Positions 49,633 to 59,775 of a stretch of DNA of 64,000 nt are shown here, piece by piece (the stretch's first letter is position 1; the number at the start of each line of letters is the position of its first letter). A program made the position numbers and the translations under genes. The stretch covers positions 3,812,175 to 3,876,174 of the forward strand of contig NC_088322.1 in NCBI RefSeq assembly GCF_910592395.1, written 5' to 3'. This DNA comes from Lineus longissimus (Eukaryota; Nemertea; Pilidiophora; Heteronemertea; Lineidae). Under the pieces are notes generated by a model. The model searched no databases. It worked only from the letters and a program-made list of their open reading frames with translations, and was not told the DNA's origin.

Positions 49633-51219
49633 TTACTCGTCTTTTTCACGCATCATGGTCTTTATACCGGTTGGATTTCTCCTTTGGAAGAGTGTGTCAT
49701 AGACAAGTCTGTTTACCAAGTGGATCGTAGCCGACTTTTGTTGTACGACCCCACAGAGCACCACCACAAAGAATAATACAGCACACGCAATGTGAACGTA
49801 TATCGAGTTCATGTGTTGCGGATGAAATTCGACCAGAGTTCCAATACAAATTGAAATGAAAACTACGTACGGGTAGATGAGAAGACGACTACCCAGAAAT
49901 ATTGCGTCGAAAACAGTGTAGCATAGACATAGAATGGTTATGACACATATAAATATGCACAAGACAGTTTCGGTAAAGAGAACGTTGGGTGGCGTGATGC
50001 CTTGTACGAGAGACGGTACGTTATTGGCTACGCTGTGTAGATGGGCAAACACCAATGTTGCATCTATAGCGTTAATTAGTGCAACGAGCCCAAACGAGTA
50101 GAATCCGGTTTCATAGAAGAAAAACATTACGGTAGAATAAGTGTTGTTGAGCCTGAAATAGTGATCGCCCGTTTTACCACTGACAATGTCGTACTGAGAC
50201 TTGGCGTCTATAATTTGTGCATCTTTACTAATATTGATAGTGGTGGAAGAGGACTTTGATCTTTTTTTCGTACCGCTGGAGGACGTTTCTTTCGAAAATA
50301 CAGTATCTTCTTCGTCCCCAGAGTCCAAGGGGATATTGTGATCAATGCGTTTGTACTTTTTATGTCTGTGACGGCTCATTTTCACCTTAACCCAGTCTAT
50401 AACGCCGTATAAAGGTAAGCCAACTTTACGAGCCAGCTCCTTTTCAAGTTGGTCGGGCGGCAGGAGACACGCCACCTTCATCATACGAATCACATCTTTT
50501 CGGTGGAAATATACAGCTAAGAGAGCGTGGAATAGAAATGCAGCCCAGAAACAGATGAACGACGCTGTAATGACGTTTTCAAAGTTTTTGTTGTTTTCCA
50601 AATATGCGTTCATGAGCTTGTAGTAGCCTGTTATGCCAGTATCGTGGTAAACTACGCCTTTCATGGGCTTAACGCTAAGATTATCCGTAGCTAGGGTTAG
50701 CGTGTCTCTTGGAATGGCGTATTGGCCGACTTGAAAAGATTCCGGCCCAGCATTGCGATAATTGAAGATACGTTTTCGTTGATCACTCAAATACGATCCG
50801 CTAGCATAGAACGTACGTATGGACGAGCCTAAGGCAAAAAACGCCATAGACACAATGTCCCACGTGAAACTTAGTGGACTTTGTTCCATCATTGACTTGA
50901 AATACCAAGCAACCTGTCCCAACTTTTTCTTTCTACCCTTTTCCGTGTTGTCCATGACATTTTTAACGAAATCCTCGTAGTTTTTTCGATATCCACACGA
51001 GAAGTAGACGATTTTCGTGAGGGTAGCCATAAGAAGAAATACCGGGATAAACAGTTGCACGAAACAGTAGCCTTTCGTATTGAGAATCGACAAAACGGGC
51101 ACGAAACTGTCATTTCTCGCAACCCTCATCTGCTGGAAGAGCTTATAGCCTTTCCGGTAGAAATCCAAGTTTCTAGACGATACGATGTCGTGAGACACGT
51201 ACTCTCCACCGTAAATCAT
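49633..51219 (-). CDS. Multi-spanning membrane protein, 528 aa
   Basis: Seven or eight hydrophobic segments are visible: about 53-73 (FVQLFIPVFLLMATLTKIVY), 118-138, 215-237 (VITASFICFWAAFLFHALLA), 358-380, 405-430 (VLCIFICVITILCLCYTVF), 437-457 and 470-492 (HIACAVLFFVVVLCGVV). A long basic, Ser-rich cytoplasmic loop occupies about 270-345. The number of spans and the position next to the gB-like gene recall herpesvirus gM, but no gM-specific residues were verified. It is probably an envelope protein. Confidence 0.6.
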   Translation of the reverse strand: MIYGGEYVSHDIVSSRNLDFYRKGYKLFQQMRVARNDSFVPVLSILNTKGYCFVQLFIPVFLLMATLTKIVYFSCGYRKNYEDFVKNVMDNTEKGRKKKLGQVAWYFKSMMEQSPLSFTWDIVSMAFFALGSSIRTFYASGSYLSDQRKRIFNYRNAGPESFQVGQYAIPRDTLTLATDNLSVKPMKGVVYHDTGITGYYKLMNAYLENNKNFENVITASFICFWAAFLFHALLAVYFHRKDVIRMMKVACLLPPDQLEKELARKVGLPLYGVIDWVKVKMSRHRHKKYKRIDHNIPLDSGDEEDTVFSKETSSSGTKKRSKSSSTTINISKDAQIIDAKSQYDIVSGKTGDHYFRLNNTYSTVMFFFYETGFYSFGLVALINAIDATLVFAHLHSVANNVPSLVQGITPPNVLFTETVLCIFICVITILCLCYTVFDAIFLGSRLLIYPYVVFISICIGTLVEFHPQHMNSIYVHIACAVLFFVVVLCGVVQQKSATIHLVNRLVYDTLFQRRNPTGIKTMMREKDE

Positions 51220-51420
51220 GATTGCTTCGCTGTGTCACTTTTTGAAAAAAATGATGAAAATTTCGAAAATTTTTCTAAGTCCAACACTTCTTGTTCGTGA
51301 ATAATTTCTAAACCAGGAAGTTAAAAATACGTTTGTAAAACGTTGAAATTTTTCAATGTCCCGACTTCCTGTTCGGAAACCATTCCGTAATATCACTTTC
51401 AACAGGAAGTTGGACTTGGT
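51220..51420. promoter_or_regulatory. Spacer with four block motifs
   Basis: TTTCTAAGTCCAACACTTCT (about 51271-51290), CAGGAAGT (51314-51321), GTCCCGACTTCCTG (about 51358-51371) and CAGGAAGT (51403-51410) occupy a 200-base spacer between two tandem minus-strand genes. They alternate in orientation, so the spacer can form several hairpins. Confidence 0.55.
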
Positions 51421-54400
51421 TCATTTTATAGTGATCGATTTTGCTTCCAACGCAAGTGAGACGTCTGTGAAAGACTGTATGGATTGTTCATCAAATATGG
51501 AAATAATCGTATCGTCCGTTGAGAGAGTTAAATTGCGAATTTCACGTTTCGATTCCTTTACAGCAGTTTTGAACACTGCGGGTACTTGAGATGTCGGAGA
51601 TGATAAGAGTCTCTCTAGACGTAGGATTTCGGCATCGAGTATTACACCCATTAACCTTTGGTCACTTTCCTTAAAGTTATTGTTGTCTCCAGTGTCTGAT
51701 AATGCTAATATTAAAATTTCCGATAGCGTTGCTGCGGCCGCGGGTGTGGTGTGATTGGGTCTTGACTTACACGTTGTTTCGACATGCGACACTACGGCTG
51801 GTAAATGAGTGGCTGTTATCCACCCAAATTCACGTAGTACAGTCCATATGAAGAAGGAGCCAATCAGGTGCATTTTCGTGTCTTCTGATTGAAGAGAATG
51901 TAAAGTCTGTTTTAACGTTCCGAATGCTTCGCCAGGACTGTCTGAAAATATCGTTTTGAATCCAAGAGCAGACAGGTCTTCGCCGATAACGTATCGTATG
52001 CCAATAATAACTTTCGGTTTTACACTCAGAACCACGCAAAGTCTGAATAGAGCATTTTCCAACGTGTTGATCGTGAACGAATTTGCGTTGTAGGCTGACA
52101 TCAACAGTAAGGGTGCATGTTGTCCAACTTCCGCATTGTGCACGATAAAATTGGTCAAGAAGGTGTCTGTGTCGTTGTTCATGAATTGCGAGGCGATAAA
52201 CACTTGTATGTCCTTCGTATCTGGATACAAGGCGATATATCGTTTCAAATTCGTGAATATCAACTCGGTTCCTTCGAATGAGGGTAATCTTTGATGAGTG
52301 GTGGCGATAGTTGATGATGTCTTTGTTGACGTGGATGATGTGGATGACGGAGATGACGACCAATGTTTATCGTGAGCTTCTTTTGAACGCTCCACCAACA
52401 GACACACTGCTGATATCAGGAGACATTTCAGAGCCAATTCATTGTATAGGAGAAAACTCAAGTGTACACCGTGTTTTCCCATATTTTTATCATTGACATG
52501 CGAGGGTCGAGTAATGTGGTAGAAGGCTTTCATCAATTCTACAGTAGCGTGTAAATTTGCCGAGTAGCAGGGATGTAACTGGGCAAACAGGTTTGAAATT
52601 GTATTATCTTTCATACATGGTGAATTTTCGGTCAGTGTCACTTCTTCAGGTAGGTCCCTATTCAGGTAGCGTAGTAGAAGCTTCCTTTTTGGCTCGTCTT
52701 CAGAGTATTCGTTTGTTTGCATGTAACTTCTATACAGATCCAATGCCAATTCGACAACGTATGCAAATGTGTACTGGAGACGCTGTAAATGTGTGTGAAG
52801 TCTAGCCTGAGGTTTGCACAATTCAAAGAATAATTTCGGACCGATATCAGCTTCTTTGTGGACAATCAGATAATCCAGTTGATCTGAGGTGAGAAAAATG
52901 TTCTTGTGAATACACTTGATCCACTTTGATTTTCCACTCGTGAGCACGTAACCGACACCGGGCATAACGAAATGGCCCATAGGGTTGTTTGTGGATTCTG
53001 TTGACGCTGTCGTGGAGAGCACTTTCCAGAGTATGTCGGCTACGGTGAGATTTTCATTGTCGAAATGTAACTGTGCTATCGTGTCTGGAACAAGGTCTAT
53101 GATAACGTCGAGATTTTTGAACGTTTCCTCGAGCATAGGTTGATCGGATATCGAAGAGACGAATTGTCCGCAAAGATCTAGCATTCTCACTAAATAACGT
53201 CCGGTATAGAATATAGTATTGTCTCTGAATGCTTTTGACTTGTCCATGATGCAGATGTTCATCGTGTTGACGAGTGACATGATTTTTGGTGCTGCAAAGT
53301 TTTTCACAGCGTCCCAAAGTCCACGGCCCCATTTCAGGACGGTTTTCAGTTTGGGTACCGGTACGGAGTGTGTGGTATCACTAAGCCACCGAAGGAAATC
53401 GTCGATGATCGGGATATTGTATTTGTTGTTGAAAATACTGTGAATGAGCGATGTGATATTTTCGCTCTCGCTCGACCACAGTCTTGTATATAGGAGAGTG
53501 TAGCTTATTTGATGCCCATATTTCTTCGCGCTGTCCAGTGTGCGAACAAGCCACCATACGGGATATCGCTCGGGATAGAGCGCATTTATGTTTTGCCGAT
53601 CGGCCAACGAATGTAGACCAGCTAGTGAATAATCATTGTCTTTCACGATGGGAAGTAACCATTTTTCGTCGCTTGAATCGTAGACAAGTCTTGTGAACAG
53701 AGTCAACACGTCACAAGCGAGTTCAGACATGTCTATGTTCATAGCTGGGACGTCTGGTGTGAGCTGAGCGAAATATTGATAAAAAAGCATGTGTACGTCT
53801 GCGGTGGTGAGCGCCGTATTGACATTTTTCATGACTAGTGTCTGGTCCAGTACCCGTTCCACGAGGACTTTGTACTTAGGTGCTGTGTTGCTGATGACGG
53901 CTTGCCATTTCCGCAGAAGCGACGTTATAAATTTTAACCATGTGTATCCGTGTTGAATGATGGCGTTTGCTGCGAGGAGAACGAATGCAGTAGAGTCAAT
54001 TTTATTCGGTTCTACGATTTTACTGATAAGCGGTGTATTTTCTATCCACGCCATGGGGCCGGTGTTGGCGGCGGTATCGCTGTTGAATTTGTAGAAGTCT
54101 TCTGGTGTCAGCCACTGTGTGCACAAGGGTAGCTTGTTGGGGTGATGCGTCGAAGAAAACTCCATGAGCTGTGCGTAGATTTCACCGGGAAGTATGTGTG
54201 AGGGGTCAAACCACGTGAGTCCTATCCAGGAGTAGGTATGCTGTGTGGCCGGTATGGTATAGAGGATTTTCGGTAGGTAGGAGATGACTGAGGCATCGAT
54301 GTTCACATAAATAGCATCTGTTATGTTGGTGATCGTGGAAGTGTGCCTGTTGAGTATTTCGAGCGAATGTGTGGTGGATGTTGATTCTGACACGTTTGTG

Positions 54401-55632
54401 GGCCCTTTACTACCACACATACCCTGGAGGATAGGTAGGTACTTTTTCAGGTAGAAATCGTACGAATTGGCGTGTGCAAAATGAACACATGCGTCAGAGA
54501 TAAAATTCTGGTTGAGAAAAACTTGCATTATGTGCGTGCGATTGTCGAGATTTTTTACCGCTGCTAGTGTAGGTATATTGTTTTTTTGCCAATACTCGAA
54601 GTCGATCACATGTCGAAATGCTTTGGAGAGTTGGTTTAGAAATATCATGTAGAAAGCGACCACATCCCATTCGGCATCTTCTCGGGGTAGGAGCGAAATC
54701 CAAGGTCTAATTTCCTGCATGATTGGAAATGCGTAGAAATATAGGCGAAGGTCATTTTCGTTGTAAGCGGGATCGGCGGAGACGGCACATTTTTCTTGTA
54801 GGAGTAGATTGATTTGTGCTTGATCGTTGAACACTTGTAAAATAGCAGGTACGTTTTGCTGTCCGGAGAAAATGCGTTGCATATTAGCGTTACACACTTG
54901 CCATTTCGTGTACGGAAAATCGTCCGGTGTCACAATGTCTACGAGATTTCGAGTTTCTGGAAACACTAAGGCTATTTCTTTCGGTTTATCAGAATTTATT
55001 TTACAAAAATGCGTTTTTACAAGGCCGTTTATCACTACAAGCAATGCGAAGCTAATGTCTTGAACGCCGGTGGTGTCTTTGCTTATTGAACGAGCAGCTT
55101 TTATAGCCGAGTAGGTGTAATCGAGAACATGTTCGTCGTTGAGTAGTTCCATCATTCGATTTATCACAGCTCCTTCGTTCTGAGTAGCGAGTAGATTTTT
55201 GAGCATGTTTAGAGTTTGTTCGATAATTTGTTTGAGTGCTTCCGTGCGTTTAGTGAACATACGGTCGGTGACCATTTCGGTGAGCGAACGAGTTTCGTTG
55301 GGGAAATTTGCTTCGTGTATCACAGTATGAAGGTCCTTGAATGTAAAATTGCCGCTGTTGTTTTTATCGTTCCCTAGGCAAAATACTTGTGTAATGACGT
55401 ATAGACAACTTCGTAGGATGTTTGCATCGTTATTTGCCGCGTCCCGCTGTATAATGTGAATGAAATTAACTGCATCTTCGGTGTCTTGGTCGTCCATTCG
55501 AAATCCGAGGTATTGGTCGAATAGAACATTACCGCTGCCATCCGCTTGGTTAGTCAACACCCAATGCCTAAGACTAGATTTCTCATCCGCATTGACCAAT
55601 TCTGCAAAGATATTTTGCGATATCCGGTCCAT
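51421..55632 (-). CDS. 1403-aa protein, candidate major capsid or inner tegument protein
   Basis: This is the longest gene in the window, with a single uninterrupted frame. It is soluble, mixed but mainly helical, has many aromatic residues, and lacks signal peptide, membrane span and obvious enzymatic motif. The only low-complexity tract is a Ser/Thr run near residues 1090-1110 (SSPSSTSSTSTKTSSTIATT). The size matches herpesvirus major capsid proteins (about 1370 aa in herpes simplex virus) and also some tegument proteins. I could not identify a diagnostic motif, so the role is inferred from size and neighbourhood. A minus-strand TATATAAC at 55652-55659 and CAGGAAGT at 55663-55670 lie immediately upstream. 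Confidence 0.6.
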   Translation of the reverse strand: MDRISQNIFAELVNADEKSSLRHWVLTNQADGSGNVLFDQYLGFRMDDQDTEDAVNFIHIIQRDAANNDANILRSCLYVITQVFCLGNDKNNSGNFTFKDLHTVIHEANFPNETRSLTEMVTDRMFTKRTEALKQIIEQTLNMLKNLLATQNEGAVINRMMELLNDEHVLDYTYSAIKAARSISKDTTGVQDISFALLVVINGLVKTHFCKINSDKPKEIALVFPETRNLVDIVTPDDFPYTKWQVCNANMQRIFSGQQNVPAILQVFNDQAQINLLLQEKCAVSADPAYNENDLRLYFYAFPIMQEIRPWISLLPREDAEWDVVAFYMIFLNQLSKAFRHVIDFEYWQKNNIPTLAAVKNLDNRTHIMQVFLNQNFISDACVHFAHANSYDFYLKKYLPILQGMCGSKGPTNVSESTSTTHSLEILNRHTSTITNITDAIYVNIDASVISYLPKILYTIPATQHTYSWIGLTWFDPSHILPGEIYAQLMEFSSTHHPNKLPLCTQWLTPEDFYKFNSDTAANTGPMAWIENTPLISKIVEPNKIDSTAFVLLAANAIIQHGYTWLKFITSLLRKWQAVISNTAPKYKVLVERVLDQTLVMKNVNTALTTADVHMLFYQYFAQLTPDVPAMNIDMSELACDVLTLFTRLVYDSSDEKWLLPIVKDNDYSLAGLHSLADRQNINALYPERYPVWWLVRTLDSAKKYGHQISYTLLYTRLWSSESENITSLIHSIFNNKYNIPIIDDFLRWLSDTTHSVPVPKLKTVLKWGRGLWDAVKNFAAPKIMSLVNTMNICIMDKSKAFRDNTIFYTGRYLVRMLDLCGQFVSSISDQPMLEETFKNLDVIIDLVPDTIAQLHFDNENLTVADILWKVLSTTASTESTNNPMGHFVMPGVGYVLTSGKSKWIKCIHKNIFLTSDQLDYLIVHKEADIGPKLFFELCKPQARLHTHLQRLQYTFAYVVELALDLYRSYMQTNEYSEDEPKRKLLLRYLNRDLPEEVTLTENSPCMKDNTISNLFAQLHPCYSANLHATVELMKAFYHITRPSHVNDKNMGKHGVHLSFLLYNELALKCLLISAVCLLVERSKEAHDKHWSSSPSSTSSTSTKTSSTIATTHQRLPSFEGTELIFTNLKRYIALYPDTKDIQVFIASQFMNNDTDTFLTNFIVHNAEVGQHAPLLLMSAYNANSFTINTLENALFRLCVVLSVKPKVIIGIRYVIGEDLSALGFKTIFSDSPGEAFGTLKQTLHSLQSEDTKMHLIGSFFIWTVLREFGWITATHLPAVVSHVETTCKSRPNHTTPAAAATLSEILILALSDTGDNNNFKESDQRLMGVILDAEILRLERLLSSPTSQVPAVFKTAVKESKREIRNLTLSTDDTIISIFDEQSIQSFTDVSLALEAKSITIK

Positions 55633-55651
55633 ACTTTTCGATTTTTGTTTT

Positions 55652-55670
55652 CGTTATATAAACAGGAAGT
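55652..55670 (-). promoter_or_regulatory. ETS motif next to TATA box
   Basis: On the minus strand ACTTCCTG is followed directly by TTTATATAACG, and the start codon of the 1403-aa gene is about 20 bases further on. The close spacing implies a very short leader, or initiation at a later Met. Confidence 0.5.
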
Positions 55671-55758
55671 TAGATGGGAGACATATTTATAATTGAATGA
55701 ATGAATGAATGCAATCATATCGTATGTACACCGAAATTGAAATCCAAATGGCATTTTT

Positions 55759-56217
55759 TTATTTTCGTCTTTTGCCACTGCCCGTGTTACTGCTGTTAGA
55801 ACATACACACATACCACGACATTCTTTACACTCTCCCTTATCGCTACTGTAGTTGTATACACGACTATTTCTAACTACCGATGCCTTGCTGCCACTTCGT
55901 TTCATAGAGCCCAATTCAATGTCTTCGTCATCGTCGTCGTCCTGATCGATAATAGAACTGTAATCTTTGCGAGAGAAGTTCTTTTTCTTTGCTCTTGTTG
56001 TGTCCAGTACCATATTTTTACGGATCGATGCTGCAATAACGAGGATTATCAAGAGTAGGATAAGATAGAGAACGTATATTGCTCCTTGTACGCCGAGAAC
56101 TGTTTGTATAACAAGTGGCAATTTCATAAAATCAATTTTCGTTGCTAAAAGCTGCTCCACAATCTTCTCCGCAATATCATCTGGCATAATTGGTACCGGT
56201 GTAGTTTGATCAGACAT
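55759..56217 (-). CDS. Small single-span membrane protein with Cys cluster, 152 aa
   Basis: The N-terminal 40 residues are polar. A hydrophobic helix at about 44-66 (AIYVLYLILLLIILVIAASI) is followed by basic residues, an Asp/Glu run (DQDDDDDEDIELG) and a C-terminal CKECRGMCVC cluster. No cleavable signal is seen, so it is probably tail-in or type III. It is divergent from the 1071-aa gene. Not recognised; an envelope or ER adaptor protein is plausible. Confidence 0.6.
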   Translation of the reverse strand: MSDQTTPVPIMPDDIAEKIVEQLLATKIDFMKLPLVIQTVLGVQGAIYVLYLILLLIILVIAASIRKNMVLDTTRAKKKNFSRKDYSSIIDQDDDDDEDIELGSMKRSGSKASVVRNSRVYNYSSDKGECKECRGMCVCSNSSNTGSGKRRK

Positions 56218-56373
56218 CGCGGATTTTCAAGAGAAAAAATATCTATCAGACAAAATGATCGTAGCAAGTCCAAAGACAAACAAACGGCAGTCGGTCAGTT
56301 GGTCACGTCGATCTTGGAAATCTACAACGCGGTGAAGTTGTTTGATTGTCGATGAATATTATGTGAAACTGAT

Positions 56374-59300
56374 ATGTTGACTAATATGAAGAAACTGATT
56401 CTACACGGTTTTCAAAAATGGCTGATGTGCAGCAAAAGAACGCCTTTGGATGCTCTCTTCAGTTATTGCACAAATCTACGAAAAATCGCTGCGAAAATAA
56501 ATTTCGAGTCCAACCCGGAAATTGAAGGGACTGTGGATGTATGCAGCTGCGTTGTAGATTTTATCGAGACCAACTTCCAGATAGCCGATTTTCATCATCC
56601 AAGGGGTGACGTCCCAAAAGTTGTGGTTGACCAAGATACGTCATTAGAGTTGGCTAAGAAAGTGCGGAGATTCGTTTTGGAGTTATACGCATCGAATAAT
56701 GGAGTGTTAATAAACTACGTGTTGGATGAAATTTTCACAAACTCCAGCAGAAATGTCAGAGAGTGTTATAGACCGGATATGGCCACTCCGTGGGATTGTA
56801 GGAGAGGTAACAAGGTGTTGTACGTGAGCATTCGAGATTTAACGCGAATATATTTGGACACGGCGCCAATGTCATGTAGAGAGAACGCGGCGTCAGGTGG
56901 TGGACAGGGAGGTTTATTCGAATACGCTTTAAATTTACCTTGGTCAAAAGAATGTACGTATACGGTCATGGATAGACGTATAAGTTTGCCTTTTTTTAAA
57001 CGTAACGATGCGGATGAAAATATGGAAGTGGAAGAGGGAGGTGACGATGAGTGGATTAGACATAAGAAAGAGAAGAAAAGAAGTAACAGATCCACGCCCC
57101 TAGCAAGTGATAATTATTTACCATTGCTTTTGGTGTGGTTTCGAAATGAAGCCTACGTACCCGAGAGCGAGCACGTGTACGAGAAGCTGTTGGAAGAAAT
57201 TCGGGATTACGACAGCGAATTATTGGACACAGGCTTAAACGATGACAAAGGTGGTGAGAAGAAAAAGAAGAAGGCGATGAAAAATAGTTTCGATTTGAGA
57301 TATGGGATAGCCAGATTCGTGTGTACTCGGATGCTGGGCGTATTAGACGATTTCGATTTCATCGACATTATCAACTGCGATTATAACCAACTTTTCCGCG
57401 CATTTCGGTGCTTAGAAGTAGTATGTAACTACGTTTTCCCAGATTATACGCAACGACAAGGATCGATATCTGTGTTGGAGTACCACGAAAAGGGATTCGA
57501 AGGTAATGGGCACAACTTGATACATACAGTGTATAAAAGAGAGCCATTTTCGACCAATTTGTACGATAATATTCTATCAGAAGAGGGAAAACAGGCACAA
57601 GACGAACGCGAAGCTGTGGAGTCGAGTTTAGGTGTTGGAAAACGGATTGAAGGAGATTTCACGTCAAAATGTACGAAAATTGAAAAAGGACTGCGGGAAG
57701 AACTTTTCGGGAGGGAAACATTGGAATGGTTTCAGCATCGAATTTTTGGCATTGTGCCAGTGGAGGATGTGGTTGTTGGACTGAAGAAATCGAAAGACGT
57801 GCCCATTTTAGGGGCATTACTGGACATGCTTCAGTACTTTGGATTTTGCAGCCCAACGAAAAAACAATGGTTGTGGTTACACGTGAGCCTGGCGATGCTT
57901 CAAGACTTTGAAATACGAATGCGATGGTTAAGGAAAGGAGAAGGGCAAGCAAGAGGTAAAAACGGAGATGTAGAAATGGTGACGGCGGTGGTTGATACGG
58001 TTGACTTGTACCAGTTGACAATGGATAAGCGATCGAATGACATGGAATATTTTCTACACTGGCAAGGTAATGTGGATGGTGGTGTTGGACTTCGAGATTT
58101 TTTCATTGAAGCCATTTCAACGGGTGAAAGAGAAAGCGAAGAGATAAATTCAGCCCTCCGTGACATTTTTGTGCCGATAAATGCCAGAGACATGGAAAAT
58201 ATCTGTTCGCTGCTGGTTAGAGTGAATGGGAGTGGCAATATTGTGTCGGATAGCAAGAAATTGTACAAAAACATGCTGGGCGGTATCATCTTACCGGGTA
58301 TATTGAATCGGAAATATAATCACGAAATTGTGGAAAGTGCTGTGAGCAGTGCTACAGGTGTAAATACAAAAGATATCTACAGTATCGTGTTGAAGGAGGG
58401 TGACGGGATGAGAATGGACGGTGGGGAGTGTGATATAAAAGTGGACAAGAATTTGATTAAATTACCCGGGAGGCGATCGAGGACGGTAATAAGCGGTGCA
58501 GAATCGATTGTGTTAAGATGTGGTATTGAAGAAGGGGAAGAAAACGACTTGGTCTATTTGTCTTTGTTTTTGCACTATTCGGTGTGGTGCATGATAAGTG
58601 GTGAAATCACACCGCTGAACACACTACTAGAGTTGACAGCGATTTGCAGCTTAAATTTGGAAAAGGAGGAGATCAGACATGGAATGGAACAGTATTTATT
58701 GGGCGGCGGTGATAAAATGAACAATGAGGAGTATATGGTGAATGGTGTGATAGATCGATTCAAAGAAGCAGCCCTGAGACAAGGAATAAAAAATTCCGAT
58801 GTGTGGTACTATTATTACTACTGGTACATGTACTACACTAGAAGTGTCCTGTGGACGGGTTTTGTGTGCGCTATGCGAAGTGTTTTGACTATTCACAATT
58901 CGAATGCACTTGGATGCTTAAATACCGAAACTATGAGAAAAGCCAAGAAGGATGATATTCGGGGTTTAGGCATAATGGACTGTCCGTTTGATAGGGAATA
59001 TCAAATTTTCATGTCCGAGTGGTTCGTGAAGGATAAGAATGATAAGGCTGGTGTGTCTAATATGGTTCACACGGTTTTTGCGCCTATCAACATACCGTGC
59101 TGCACTATTCACAATGGGAGATGTTTGAATAATGGACGGCACATAGGTGATGGTGGTGCTGGAAGTCGTTCAAATCAAATTGGCATACCCGAGATGTCTG
59201 TATTTGTCAATAGACAGTGTATGACTTGTGTAAACGATATTGAACACCTCGAGCGATGTTTAGAACGATTCACGAGCAGCAGCAGCGAAACAGCGAAAGC

Positions 59301-59589
59301 CCAAAGTGGCAAAATGGGACGGAAACGGGTGGAAAAGAGAATGGAGGTAGATGTGAGACACGCTAGCTGGTTGGATGACATTTCAGACGAGGTGGCAAAT
59401 ACCGAATCGAAAAAAATCGCATTAGAAGAGAAACTGAAATACATGAGGAACGTCTATCGCTTATTGGACGGTAAACTGTTGCATAAAACGACGACAAACA
59501 GTTTTACTCGTCATATTCGGTGTCTGGGTGACTTGAGCTATTTTCCACGAATTCTTTATGGTATACCGTCGAATAAAAGTCTCGTATGA
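56374..59589 (+). CDS. 1071-aa protein of unknown function with late Cys-rich segment
   Basis: A single open frame from ATG 56374 (a second Met follows at residue 5). It is mostly helical with several acidic and Lys-rich insertions (VEEGGDDEW; HKKEKKRSNRS; KGGEKKKKKAMK). A Cys/His-rich part lies at about 900-960 (PCCTIHNGRCLNNG ... RQCMTCVNDIEHLERC), which could bind zinc, followed by a short coiled coil. There is no signal peptide or membrane span. I found no nucleotide-binding or polymerase motif. It could be a capsid-associated or packaging component; unrecognised. AATAAA follows near 59623. Confidence 0.6.
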   Translation: MLTNMKKLILHGFQKWLMCSKRTPLDALFSYCTNLRKIAAKINFESNPEIEGTVDVCSCVVDFIETNFQIADFHHPRGDVPKVVVDQDTSLELAKKVRRFVLELYASNNGVLINYVLDEIFTNSSRNVRECYRPDMATPWDCRRGNKVLYVSIRDLTRIYLDTAPMSCRENAASGGGQGGLFEYALNLPWSKECTYTVMDRRISLPFFKRNDADENMEVEEGGDDEWIRHKKEKKRSNRSTPLASDNYLPLLLVWFRNEAYVPESEHVYEKLLEEIRDYDSELLDTGLNDDKGGEKKKKKAMKNSFDLRYGIARFVCTRMLGVLDDFDFIDIINCDYNQLFRAFRCLEVVCNYVFPDYTQRQGSISVLEYHEKGFEGNGHNLIHTVYKREPFSTNLYDNILSEEGKQAQDEREAVESSLGVGKRIEGDFTSKCTKIEKGLREELFGRETLEWFQHRIFGIVPVEDVVVGLKKSKDVPILGALLDMLQYFGFCSPTKKQWLWLHVSLAMLQDFEIRMRWLRKGEGQARGKNGDVEMVTAVVDTVDLYQLTMDKRSNDMEYFLHWQGNVDGGVGLRDFFIEAISTGERESEEINSALRDIFVPINARDMENICSLLVRVNGSGNIVSDSKKLYKNMLGGIILPGILNRKYNHEIVESAVSSATGVNTKDIYSIVLKEGDGMRMDGGECDIKVDKNLIKLPGRRSRTVISGAESIVLRCGIEEGEENDLVYLSLFLHYSVWCMISGEITPLNTLLELTAICSLNLEKEEIRHGMEQYLLGGGDKMNNEEYMVNGVIDRFKEAALRQGIKNSDVWYYYYYWYMYYTRSVLWTGFVCAMRSVLTIHNSNALGCLNTETMRKAKKDDIRGLGIMDCPFDREYQIFMSEWFVKDKNDKAGVSNMVHTVFAPINIPCCTIHNGRCLNNGRHIGDGGAGSRSNQIGIPEMSVFVNRQCMTCVNDIEHLERCLERFTSSSSETAKAQSGKMGRKRVEKRMEVDVRHASWLDDISDEVANTESKKIALEEKLKYMRNVYRLLDGKLLHKTTTNSFTRHIRCLGDLSYFPRILYGIPSNKSLV

Positions 59590-59775
59590 ACATTGGAAGG
59601 TGCTTTAGTATCGCAAGTGCGATAATAAACGATTTGGAACGAAAATCAGAATTTTGATTTTTTACTTCGAACAATTTTCTAAGTCCAAACGCACAGGAAA
59701 ATGAACATCGTAACTTCCGGTTGAGAGGCCAGGAAAATGTATAGAAGTGCGTAACTCCCTGTTCGAAATAAGAAA
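59590..59775 (+). promoter_or_regulatory. Spacer with extended block motif
   Basis: TTCGAACAATTTTCTAAGTCC (about 59667-59687) and AACTTCCGG (59712-59720) separate the 1071-aa gene from the fusion-protein gene on the same strand. The TTTTCTAAGTCC element is therefore found both between convergent and between tandem genes. Confidence 0.5.
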
